Shown here piece after piece: positions 8,544-15,120 of a stretch of DNA of 55,758 nt; the first letter of the stretch is position 1, and each line of letters begins with the position of its first letter. The stretch is taken from the NCBI GenBank assembly GCA_902826025.1, contig CADEDH010000043.1:1-55758 (forward strand). The letters are read 5' to 3'. The notes below the pieces were generated by a model. It was not told the DNA's origin. It saw only the letters and a list, made by a program, of their open reading frames with translations, and made no database searches. Position numbers and translations under genes: made by a program. Origin of the DNA: an uncultured Actinomycetes bacterium. GTDB taxonomy: Bacteria; Actinomycetota; Acidimicrobiia; Acidimicrobiales; SZUA-35.

Positions 8544-8808
8544 CAGGCTGGAGGCACGGGGAGGGTGCGCCCGGGTCGTCGATGCGGCTGCGTTCGAGAT
8601 GGTGGCAGTCGGCGACCGCTGCGGGTCACGGCTCACCAGCAGCCCTCCTGTCCCTGGGGATCTGCTGTCCGCCGACCGCTGAGGAACCAGCAATCCCGGA
8701 TGGGTGCGTCGCTCGGGAATGACGACGGCGGACTCGGACCATCAGCACGGGACCCAGTCGACTGGTCGCCACCCCGGCGCCCCCAAGCGGGTGTGCGGGC
8801 TGGGTGCC

Positions 8809-8831
8809 GGGGATAGTTGTAGACTGTCCCC
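8809..8831. promoter_or_regulatory. Inverted repeat upstream of a two-gene unit
   Basis: GGGGATAG (8809-8816) and CTGTCCCC (8824-8831) form an inverted repeat with one G-T mismatch and a 7-base centre, ending 14 bases before the GTG start at 8846. It overlaps a possible -10 (TAGACT, 8819-8824?), so it may be an operator; this is inference. Confidence 0.4.
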
Positions 8832-8845
8832 GATGGGAGACACCG

Positions 8846-9046
8846 GTGCCACCGCTGAAGCGATTCGCCGGAATGACTCTAACCGAGGTCGCGTCTGCGC
8901 TCGGCTGGAACGACGCTCAGATTGCGGCTCACCTCGCTGACCTGGCTCAGGTCGAGCCAGTCGACCTGACGCCTGGCGATCTCGAGCGTGTCGCACGCCT
9001 CGCCCGCCAGGCCGAAGCTGATCGCTCTCACCCGCTCGCCTCGTGA
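8846..9046 (+). CDS. Small helical protein, first gene of an overlapping pair
   Basis: GTG 8846 is chosen because GGGAGA lies 5 bases upstream. It gives 66 residues including MTLTEVASALGWNDAQIAAH and LTPGDLERVARLARQAEADR. The first stretch could be a small helix-turn-helix or a VHS-like helical hairpin, but I cannot assign a family. The stop overlaps the GTG of the next gene (GTGA, 9043-9046), implying translational coupling. A small acidic/helical first protein with a roughly 110-residue second protein is the layout of many antitoxin-toxin pairs, but no toxin motif is visible. Confidence 0.5.
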   Translation: MPPLKRFAGMTLTEVASALGWNDAQIAAHLADLAQVEPVDLTPGDLERVARLARQAEADRSHPLAS

Positions 9047-9387
9047 GTTCAGGCCCTGAGGGGCTCGACTGGCAAGCTCTCGTCGTCGAACTGAACGACC
9101 GCTGCGCTATCTACGCCGAACGGTTCCCGGCCGATCTCGACGCTGCGCTCGCTGCATGCCCCGATCCCGCCCGAGCCGCAGCCAGCTTCGACCAACAGGC
9201 CGCCACTGACGTACTGCGGGTCTTTGCCGGAGCCTGGCCTACCCTCGGTCCGCACGGCGCCTCCGAGCGGTGGCACTACATCAGTATCCCGAACGATCCG
9301 ACATCGATTGGGGTGTTTGCCTTTCGCGGGCGGGAGCTCTTGCCCGGAACGATCGTGATCGACGCCGTGCATCAGGTGCGGGCCTGA
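9043..9387 (+). CDS. Hypothetical protein, second gene of an overlapping pair
   Basis: 114 residues from GTG 9043. The N-terminal half is helical (LDWQALVVELNDRCAIYAER, AALAACPDPARAAASFDQQA). The C-terminal half is beta-rich (RWHYISIPNDPTSIGVFAFR, GTIVIDAVHQVRA). No family recognised, no signal peptide. It is probably translated together with the 66-residue upstream protein. The real-gene call rests on codon bias, the 4-base overlap and amino-acid composition. Confidence 0.55.
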   Translation: MSSGPEGLDWQALVVELNDRCAIYAERFPADLDAALAACPDPARAAASFDQQAATDVLRVFAGAWPTLGPHGASERWHYISIPNDPTSIGVFAFRGRELLPGTIVIDAVHQVRA

Positions 9388-9567
9388 TCACATGCAGCCG
9401 TGCCGCTGATGAGCCGGAGGACAGGAAGCGCGTGGCCTCGGCGGTCGAGGCCACAAAGCTCACCGACCACGCTGACGTCGCCCAGTAGGAACGCACCGTG
9501 CTCGTCGTCGCCCTCGTGGCAACCTCGTGATCGACGCGATCATCAACCCCCTACGTCGAGGAGCTCT

Positions 9568-9657
9568 ATGACCCGAAGCCTCGACGTCGCGATCTGGATG
9601 CACTGGGTCGTGAACGGACTCGTCAGCGCGCTCACGATCGTGAGTGTGCTCGGATGA
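9568..9657 (+). CDS. Possible 29-residue membrane peptide
   Basis: A strong ribosome-binding-like GAGGAG is 5 bases before ATG 9568. The peptide is MTRSLDVAIWMHWVVNGLVS and ends ALTIVSVLG, mostly one hydrophobic segment. It may be a genuine small membrane protein or chance. Confidence 0.25.
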   Translation: MTRSLDVAIWMHWVVNGLVSALTIVSVLG

Positions 9658-9680
9658 CGTGGGAGGCCGGTCCGGTCGGG

Positions 9681-10667
9681 TCAGGCGGTGGCGGCGGCGT
9701 GGAAGCGCTCCAGCTCGCCGGCGATGTCGGGCCCGTAGGGCTGGTAGATGAACTCGGTGGCCCCGGTGCCGGCGATGCGGTCGAGCCGACTGCGGACCTG
9801 TTCGGTGGTGCCGGTGATCGTGAACATCTCGACCGCTTCGCTGCCCCCGGCCTGCCAGGCGGCGTGGTCGGCCTCGTTCATGGCGATCAGGTGGTGGTCG
9901 TGGACCGCCAGGTGTCGCTCCCGCTCCGGGTGCCGCCTGATCGACGCCAACCAGGCCTCACCTCCCGGCATCGCTGCCACCGCGTCGGGGCCGGCGTACT
10001 CGTAGGTGAGGTGGTAAGGGAGCGCCCACCCCGGCCCGATCGCCGCTTTCACCCGATCGCTGCGGGGCGACTCGCTCCCGCCGAGCACGGTGCCCCCGGC
10101 GATGCAGGCCAACCAGTCGAACCCCTCGACCGGAAGCAGCGCCTCGTGGACGATGATGCCGTGCCCCCGGCGCCGGGTGATCTCCGCCCCCTTCGGCCCG
10201 AACGCGCTCATCACGATCGGCACGTCGATCGGGCGGGGCGGCGCGCTGAGGTCGGGATGCAGCATGCGCATCGTGGCCCCCTCCCATTCGATGGTCTCGC
10301 CCCGCAGCAGTGCCAGGTAGGCGTCGACGTAGCGCTCCACGTAGGCCCAGCTGATGGAGCCGTAGCCCATCGCCCGCCGTCCGGTGAACCCGGTGCCGAA
10401 CCCCACCACCACCCGACCCGGGGCCAGGGCGCACAGCCCAGCGGTGCCGGCGGCGTTGGTCATCGGATGGCGCAGGGTCGGTATCAGCACACCCGGGCCG
10501 AGCTCGATGCGTTCGGTCCGGGCGGCGGCCAGCCCGAGCATCATCCAGACGTCGGGGCTCTGCTGGGGCGTGTCGTACAGCCAGGCCCGGCGGTAGCCCA
10601 GTTGCTCGGCGATCCGGACGTGCTCGGGCGAGTCGAGCGTGGTCGGCAAAGCGCAGGAGATGTCCAT
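9681..10667 (-). CDS. LLM-class (luciferase-like) F420/FMN-dependent oxidoreductase
   Basis: The 328-residue protein has the bacterial luciferase-like TIM-barrel pattern. It starts MDISCALPTTLDSPEHVRIA, then AWLYDTPQQSPDVWMMLGLAA, IELGPGVLIPTLRHP, GLCALAPGRVVVGFGTGFTG and IDVPIVMSAFGPKGAEITRR. In actinobacteria most such proteins use cofactor F420 and act on secondary alcohols, methylene-H4MPT-like or xenobiotic substrates; the cofactor is not proved by sequence alone. It is cytoplasmic. It is separated by about 90 bases from the decayed SDR gene and is transcribed in the same direction. Confidence 0.88.
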   Translation of the reverse strand: MDISCALPTTLDSPEHVRIAEQLGYRRAWLYDTPQQSPDVWMMLGLAAARTERIELGPGVLIPTLRHPMTNAAGTAGLCALAPGRVVVGFGTGFTGRRAMGYGSISWAYVERYVDAYLALLRGETIEWEGATMRMLHPDLSAPPRPIDVPIVMSAFGPKGAEITRRRGHGIIVHEALLPVEGFDWLACIAGGTVLGGSESPRSDRVKAAIGPGWALPYHLTYEYAGPDAVAAMPGGEAWLASIRRHPERERHLAVHDHHLIAMNEADHAAWQAGGSEAVEMFTITGTTEQVRSRLDRIAGTGATEFIYQPYGPDIAGELERFHAAATA

Positions 10668-10756
10668 CGATCGCTCCAGTCGGGCCCGTCGCGTCCCCCG
10701 CGACGAGGTCTACGCGTACGCTACAACACCCCGGCGCCCGGCCCGACGGCGTGACC

Positions 10757-11075
10757 TCAGCCCGCTCTTGCGGCCGTCAGTTGCGGGTACAGCGCCTCGA
10801 GGGGAGCGCTGAGTGCCGCCTTGAGCTGCACCGACGTCTCGTCGGCCAGCACTTCGTACTGGCCGGCCTCCACGGAAGTTGGTGTCGACGTTGTTGCGGA
10901 TCTCCTCGTCGGCCTGGGTGAGGATGCCGGGGTTGGAGACCGAGATACCGGCGTTGTTGATGAGCACGGTCACGTCTTGGGTGGCGTCGACGGCTGATTG
11001 GATGGAGGTGGGATCGGTGACGTCGAGGGCCAGGGGCACGATCCGTGCGCCAGCGGGCCCGTCATGTCTGGTCAC
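10757..11075 (-). pseudogene. Remnant of a short-chain dehydrogenase/reductase gene
   Basis: The 5' part encodes a clear SDR core (VPLALDVTDPTSIQSAVDAT, VLINNAGISVSNPG, NVDTNF) but lacks the N-terminal nucleotide-binding GxxxGxG segment. At about 10873-10876, directly after TNF, the frame changes and the next readable frame gives EAGQYEVLADETSVQLKAAL and LYPQLTAARAG, the usual C-terminal tail of such SDRs. The active-site YxxxK region is missing altogether. So the gene has lost its start, about 100 internal residues and its frame. It lies immediately downstream of the TetR gene, which may once have controlled it. Confidence 0.8.
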
Positions 11076-11714
11076 TCAGGGGACGGCGACGGCGGCGCGG
11101 AATCCCGTGAGGATCGCGTCCATCCCGAATGCGAAGTCGTCGAGCGGGCGGTCGAGAGCGCCGCTGGCGAGCGCGCCGTGCAGGTGTGGGAAGCGCGCCG
11201 AGGTGTCACCGTCGCCGGGCGCGCTGCGGGTCGGGCGCTCATCGTCGGCGCGGGTGCGGGTTGCTTCGGCCTGGGCGAGTCCGACGGCAAAGCCCGTGAG
11301 GACGCGGAAGCATCGCACGGATCCGGCCGGATCGAAGCCGGCGTCGGACGCTGCGCCGAGGAGCGCCTCGACGGCCGGCAATCCGTCGGGACCGGTGAAG
11401 CGTCGCGTCTGCAGGAGGGGTACGAGCGCGGGGTGGCGCCGGGCCGCCAGCCACAGCTGGCCGGTGAGGTCGCGCATCCGGTCCTCCCACGGCGTCGCCG
11501 GGTCCGGCAAGCTCAGCTTCGACCACAAGTGGTCCGCCAGCGCCTGGTGCAGCGCCCGCTTGTCGGGCAGGTGGTGGTAGATCGACATCGTGCCGACTCC
11601 GAGGTGGGCGGCGAGTTCGCGCATCGTCAGCCCTTCGATGCCAGCGGCGTCGGCCAGTTCGACGGCCGCCTCGACGATGCGCTGGCGGCTGAGCGTTGTC
11701 ACCCCGCGCGGCAT
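11076..11714 (-). CDS. TetR-family transcriptional repressor
   Basis: 212 residues. The N-terminal helix-turn-helix reads VTTLSRQRIVEAAVELADAA, GIEGLTMRELAAHLGVGTMS and IYHHLPDKRALHQAL, with the YxHxxxK signature. The C-terminal part (WLAARRHPALVPLLQTRRF, AVEALLGAASDAGFDP, RCFRVLTGFAVGLAQAEA) looks like the TetR_C_1-type ligand domain. It is divergent from the redoxin-dehalogenase operon. Two identical palindromes lie in the 90-base gap, so autoregulation and control of that operon are likely. The ligand is unknown. Confidence 0.92.
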   Translation of the reverse strand: MPRGVTTLSRQRIVEAAVELADAAGIEGLTMRELAAHLGVGTMSIYHHLPDKRALHQALADHLWSKLSLPDPATPWEDRMRDLTGQLWLAARRHPALVPLLQTRRFTGPDGLPAVEALLGAASDAGFDPAGSVRCFRVLTGFAVGLAQAEATRTRADDERPTRSAPGDGDTSARFPHLHGALASGALDRPLDDFAFGMDAILTGFRAAVAVP

Positions 11715-11737
11715 CCCACAACACTAGCCCCGAGCGG

Positions 11738-11776
11738 TCGTACGCGGTACGATCCAAGCGGTCGTACGAGGTACGA
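11738..11776. promoter_or_regulatory. Tandem TetR operators
   Basis: Two 15-base palindromes, TCGTACGCGGTACGA (11738-11752) and TCGTACGAGGTACGA (11762-11776), differ only at the central base triplet. They are spaced 24 bases apart between the TetR gene and the divergent operon. A degenerate third half-site (CGATACGAGG) follows at 11784. Confidence 0.8.
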
Positions 11777-11804
11777 TCGAAGGACGATACGAGGAGCGAC
11801 GCCG

Positions 11805-12935
11805 ATGGCAGATCCGACCTATCTCGACGAGTTCGGCTTCTACAGCCCCATGCCCCTCGATCGCGGCGCCCGCCGCGAGCCGGGTGCCGACTTCCCCTCC
11901 GGCCCGTCGCTGGGTGCCGCCCTCCCGCCGGTTCGCCTACCGGACCAGCGCGGCGTCATGGTCGACGTCGCCGAACGGCGGGGCGAGCGCGGCGCCATCC
12001 TGGTGTTCCACCGCTCCGCCTACTGGTGACCTCCGTGCATGACGCAGCTCGTGCAGCTGCAACAGATTCTCCCCGCCCTGCGGGCCGCCGGCTATGAGCC
12101 GTTCGCCGTGAGCAACGACACCGTCGACCGGCTCGCCGAGTTCTCGACGCGCTACCACATCACCTATCCGCTGCTGTCGGATGAAGACTCGGCCGTGATC
12201 CGTGCCTTCGGCATCCTCAACACGCTCATCGAACCCGGGGAGGGCAAGCACATGCGCTGGTACGGCATCCCGTACCCCGGCAGCTACGTGACCGACGCCG
12301 CTGGGGTGGTCATCGACAAGGACTTCCATCAACACCACGCCCGTCGGCTCTCGGGTCAGGCCCTGCTGCACCGGCTGCTCGGCACCGTGCCCGAGCCGCA
12401 CGATGGCATCGCCGCCACGACGACGGCGGGTGAAGCGGTGGCACTGACTGCATATCTCGCCGACCCGACGCTACGCCTCGAGGTGATCAGCACCCTCGTG
12501 TGCCGCCTGGAGATCGCCCCCGGCCTCCACCTCTACGCCGACGGCGCCCCCGAGGCGTTCACCGCGGTGTCGTTGGAGGTCGTCGGTCACGGCATCCGCG
12601 TCGGAGAACCTCGCTGGCCTGAACCCCACCAGCTCGAGATGGCTGAGCTCGGACTGCTCGTCCCGGTGCACGAGGGCACCGCCGTCGTGACCGTGCCGAT
12701 CACCGTCACCTCCGAGGTCGTGCGGCTGGGTCACGGCCTCGACCAGCCCGCCGTCGAGGTGGTGGTGCGCCTGCGCCACCAGGCGTGCGACGACACCAGT
12801 TGCGGCCTCCCGACGACCATCGAGACCACGCTCACCGTGCCCCTACAGGAGTTGGTCGAGCCGGACGGCATCAAGGTGTACGTCGAGCGCCTCGCACCGG
12901 ACGCATCCGCCGCCAACCCTGGAGGACCGGTGTGA
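11805..12935 (+). CDS. Selenocysteine-containing redoxin fused to a DsbD-N-like domain (probable selenoprotein)
   Basis: Reading through the TGA at 12027-12029 as selenocysteine gives 376 residues. Residues 1-78 end ILVFHRSAYW-U75-PP-C78, and the same frame continues TQLVQLQQILPALRAAGYEP, DTVDRLAEFSTRYHITYPLL and SDEDSAVIRAFGILN. This is the AhpC/TSA-type redoxin pattern in which relatives have W-C-P-x-C at this spot. The C-terminal 150 residues (LEIAPGLHLYADGAPEAF, RWPEPHQLEMAELGLLVPVH, LRHQAC328DDTSC333) resemble the N-terminal domain of DsbD, a thiol-disulfide carrier. A SECIS-like hairpin follows the TGA. The stop of this gene overlaps the next start (GTGA). A conventional reading would give a truncated 74-residue peptide and an internally started 298-residue protein lacking the active site. 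Confidence 0.8.
12027..12060 (+). promoter_or_regulatory. UGA codon and candidate bacterial SECIS hairpin
   Basis: After UGA (12027-12029) a stem forms from GCAGCT (12044-12049) and AGCTGC (12055-12060) with loop CGTGC. The loop begins 20 bases after UGA and has G at its second position. This matches the general rules for bacterial SECIS elements (loop about 16-37 bases away, G in the first two loop bases). Confidence 0.65.
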
Positions 12936-13873
12936 TCACGTCCATCGACGCCCTGCCCGCCGGTGTGGCGGCCCGCTACCCGTACCGCTCACGGTGGATC
13001 ACCACCAACGGTTGGCGCATGCATTACGTCGACGAGGGTCCGCGGGACGCTCCGCCGGTGCTACTGCTGCACGGCAACCCGACGTGGGGCTACCTCTGGC
13101 GCGACACCATCCCGCCGCTGCTCGCCGCCGGGCTCCGGGTGGTCGTTCCCGACCAGATCGGCTTCGGTCTTTCCGAAAAGCCGCATCTGGCCTCCGCTCA
13201 CACCCTGGACAACCACGCGGCCAACCTCGTGGCCCTGCTCGACGGGCTCGACCTCGAGCGGGTCGTGTTCGCCTGCCACGACTGGGGCGGGCCCACCGGG
13301 CTGGCCGCGTTGCTCACCCGTCCGGCCCGAGCAGCCGCCGTGGCAGTGATGTCCACGTGGGCATGGCGCAGCCCGTCGGCGGAGTTCCACCACCGGGTCA
13401 TGCCGTGGCGCACGATGCACGCTCCCGTCCTCGGGCCCTACCTCTTGGGCCGGCAGGCCGCCATGCCCGGCCGCGGCGTGTATCTGTCCACCGTCGATCG
13501 GCAGCGCTACGAGCACGACGGCCGCGCCGCCTACGAGGCGGTCTTGTCCGACCCCGACGAGCGTCGCCTCACGTGGCTGTGGCCCCGCTCCATACCCCTC
13601 GGTCTTGCCAGCGACATCGCGGCGGAGCGCTTCGCCTGGCTGGAGGCGGGCGTTCCCCGCCTGCACCTGCCGGCCACCGTCATCTGGGGCCGTGAGGACG
13701 ACGTTTTCGACGTCGACACCTTCGCCGCCATGTGGCACCAGTGGTGGCCCCACGCCGAGGGCACGCACCTGGTGACCGGCCGCCACTTCCTGCAAGAGGA
13801 CTCGGGTGCCGCCATCGGCGCCATCCTCGCCGACTTCGCGCTGCGCTCGACCACCACCGGAGGCACCCGATGA
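12932..13873 (+). CDS. Haloalkane dehalogenase-like alpha/beta hydrolase
   Basis: GTG start, 313 residues. Key sites are the oxyanion/halide segment HGNPTW (47-52, with N49), nucleophile Asp117 followed by Trp118 in CHDWGGP, acid candidates D256/D257 in WGREDDVFD, and catalytic His285 in GRHFLQED. An Asp nucleophile followed by Trp, with HGNP, is the haloalkane dehalogenase signature. Epoxide hydrolases share the HDWGG core but use cap-domain tyrosines. The cap lies around residues 140-240. The protein would convert a haloalkane and water to an alcohol and halide in the cytoplasm. It is the second gene of the TetR-controlled operon (4-base overlaps both sides). Confidence 0.82.
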   Translation: MITSIDALPAGVAARYPYRSRWITTNGWRMHYVDEGPRDAPPVLLLHGNPTWGYLWRDTIPPLLAAGLRVVVPDQIGFGLSEKPHLASAHTLDNHAANLVALLDGLDLERVVFACHDWGGPTGLAALLTRPARAAAVAVMSTWAWRSPSAEFHHRVMPWRTMHAPVLGPYLLGRQAAMPGRGVYLSTVDRQRYEHDGRAAYEAVLSDPDERRLTWLWPRSIPLGLASDIAAERFAWLEAGVPRLHLPATVIWGREDDVFDVDTFAAMWHQWWPHAEGTHLVTGRHFLQEDSGAAIGAILADFALRSTTTGGTR

Positions 13874-14256
13874 CCGTCGCCCGAGTCGCCACCCGCCCGG
13901 CGGGCCATCGCTCCGTGCCCCTGCTCCACGAGCCGGACCTGGGCCACTACGACGAGTTCCGTCGTTTCCTGGCGGTGACCTTCGGCCTCGACGCCGACCC
14001 CTTCGGGCCACCGGGCGTGCTCACCGTCGATGGTCGCGCCTACGAGCTCGTGTTCACGGGACGCTCCGGCCGGCCGTTCCCCGCCGGTGTGGAGGTGCAC
14101 GCCCTGGTGGAGGGGCTCGAGCCGCTCGACGTCGAGCAGGCCGACCGGGACCTCTTCGAACTCGCCGCCTGGTTGGTGGACGGCGTCGGAGCTCCGTGGA
14201 GCGTCGATGCTCTCGAGCAGACCAGTCGGATCTTCGCCATCCCGGCCCGACCCTGA
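13870..14256 (+). CDS. Hypothetical protein, third gene of the redoxin operon
   Basis: 128 residues from ATG 13870 (ATGA overlap with the hydrolase stop). Sequence highlights are LLHEPDLGHYDEFRRFLAVT, PPGVLTVDGRAYELVFTGRS and GVEVHALVEGLEPLDVEQAD. It seems to be a small mixed alpha/beta cytoplasmic protein without Cys. I do not recognise the family. Coupling to the dehalogenase-like and selenoprotein genes suggests a role in the same response. Confidence 0.65.
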   Translation: MTVARVATRPAGHRSVPLLHEPDLGHYDEFRRFLAVTFGLDADPFGPPGVLTVDGRAYELVFTGRSGRPFPAGVEVHALVEGLEPLDVEQADRDLFELAAWLVDGVGAPWSVDALEQTSRIFAIPARP

Positions 14257-14314
14257 ACGCCCCGATCTCTCACGCCGAAGCGTGACCCATGGTGATCTCG
14301 GCTTGCCCGATCGG

Positions 14315-14788
14315 TCAGCGGGTGTTCGCCTCCGGATGGAGATCGGCGTGGTGGCGCAGCCACCGGGTCGCAACGTCCGACGGGTTCGCTCCACTGTCGT
14401 AGGCCGGCGAGATCACAGCCTCGGCATCCTCGATCTCGACCAGGACGATCGAATGGACGCGGTCCCGTCCCGTTGTCGAGCCGCCGGCGGCCATGCGGGC
14501 CAGGCCCTCCTCGTACGTCGGGCCCTCGCGGTGCACGGTGGCCTGGCCCCGGAACCGGTAGCCGGTCCGGATGATCGGGTCGACGACGTTGATTTCCACC
14601 CATCGGTTCGAGGCCAGGTTGGCCACGGTGCCGGGCGAAGCGATGTCGGCGAACCAGAGGTGGCGGTCGTCCCATACCGCCGTCGTCCCCTTGGGGGAGA
14701 GATTGGGCCGGCCCTCAGGAGTGACGGTGGCGACGAACCCCAGCTGTTGCTCGGTGACCACCCGCTGCATGTCGGCGGTCAACATCAT
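14315..14788 (-). CDS. Pyridoxamine 5'-phosphate oxidase-fold (PPOX) flavin/F420-binding protein
   Basis: 157 residues with the split-barrel pattern: LGFVATVTPEGRPNLSPKGT, LWFADIASPGTVANLASNRW, VEINVVDPIIRTGYRFRGQA and VLVEIEDAEAVISPAYDSG. Relatives bind FMN or F420 and include quinone or aflatoxin reductases and many with unknown substrates. No signal peptide. It starts ATGATG; either codon could be used. It is monocistronic, with an upstream spacer containing a strong inverted repeat. Confidence 0.85.
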   Translation of the reverse strand: MMLTADMQRVVTEQQLGFVATVTPEGRPNLSPKGTTAVWDDRHLWFADIASPGTVANLASNRWVEINVVDPIIRTGYRFRGQATVHREGPTYEEGLARMAAGGSTTGRDRVHSIVLVEIEDAEAVISPAYDSGANPSDVATRWLRHHADLHPEANTR

Positions 14789-14948
14789 GCCGACAGGCCC
14801 CCTCGTCGATGTCGACTGTGTGCGTCATGGGTGGGGTTGCCGTAGGGCCGGTAGGTGGTCGTCATCCTCCCATGCTCGATGGTGGCCTCCGGCGTGTCGA
14901 GTGCCTGCGCACTGGATCTCTCCGGCCGGCGGGCAACCTCGCAGCCGG

Positions 14949-14995
14949 GATCTGTGGCGCCAGCGCGCAAAATCCAGCGCCAGGCGCCACAGATC
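14949..14995. promoter_or_regulatory. Perfect 13-base inverted repeat of unknown role
   Basis: GATCTGTGGCGCC (14949-14961) pairs with GGCGCCACAGATC (14983-14995) across a 21-base loop that itself contains GCGC repeats. It sits about 160 bases upstream of the PPOX start. It could be an operator, a small-RNA hairpin or a leftover terminator. Confidence 0.5.
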
Positions 14996-15054
14996 GTGAA
15001 GCCGTTCCGGCCGACGACAGCATCACGCTCAGCGTGCCGGGACGGGACAGTCAG

Positions 15055-15086
15055 AGGCCCGGTCACCCCTGGCGGTGACCGGGCCT
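15055..15086 (-). terminator. Terminator after amt
   Basis: Perfect 13-base arms AGGCCCGGTCACC (15055-15067) and GGTGACCGGGCCT (15074-15086) with a 6-base loop, 34 bases past the amt stop. There is no long U-tract, as is usual in high-GC actinobacteria. Confidence 0.8.
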
Positions 15087-15120
15087 CCGACAACCCGTGG
15101 GAGTAGCGGAGCCTGAGGGC

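Larger units (their letters stand above)
8363..8845. other. Spacer with repeat elements
   Basis: Between the lipoprotein and a two-gene unit. It holds element copy 2 (8431-8543), a further repeat-family copy at 8711 (GCTCGGGAATGACGACGGCG) and, at its right end, the likely promoter region of the next genes. I see no gene in it. Confidence 0.45.
14789..15120. other. Spacer with a long inverted repeat and a terminator
   Basis: This 332-base spacer lies upstream of the PPOX gene and downstream of amt. Besides the two hairpins listed separately, it has a small CACGC-TCA-GCGTG hairpin at 15024-15036. No tRNA-like or coding sequence was found. Confidence 0.5.

Noticed and set aside
1..9660. Chromosomal integron cassette array
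   Set aside because: Small genes with intervening repeats suggested it, but I found no GTTRRRY/RYYYAAC core pairs, the genes point both ways, and there is no integrase in view.
12039..12935. Separate gene starting at ATG 12039 after the redoxin fragment
   Set aside because: It begins one codon after the resolving Cys of the redoxin motif, in the same frame as the upstream part, and lacks a ribosome binding site. Read-through of TGA as Sec explains both halves.
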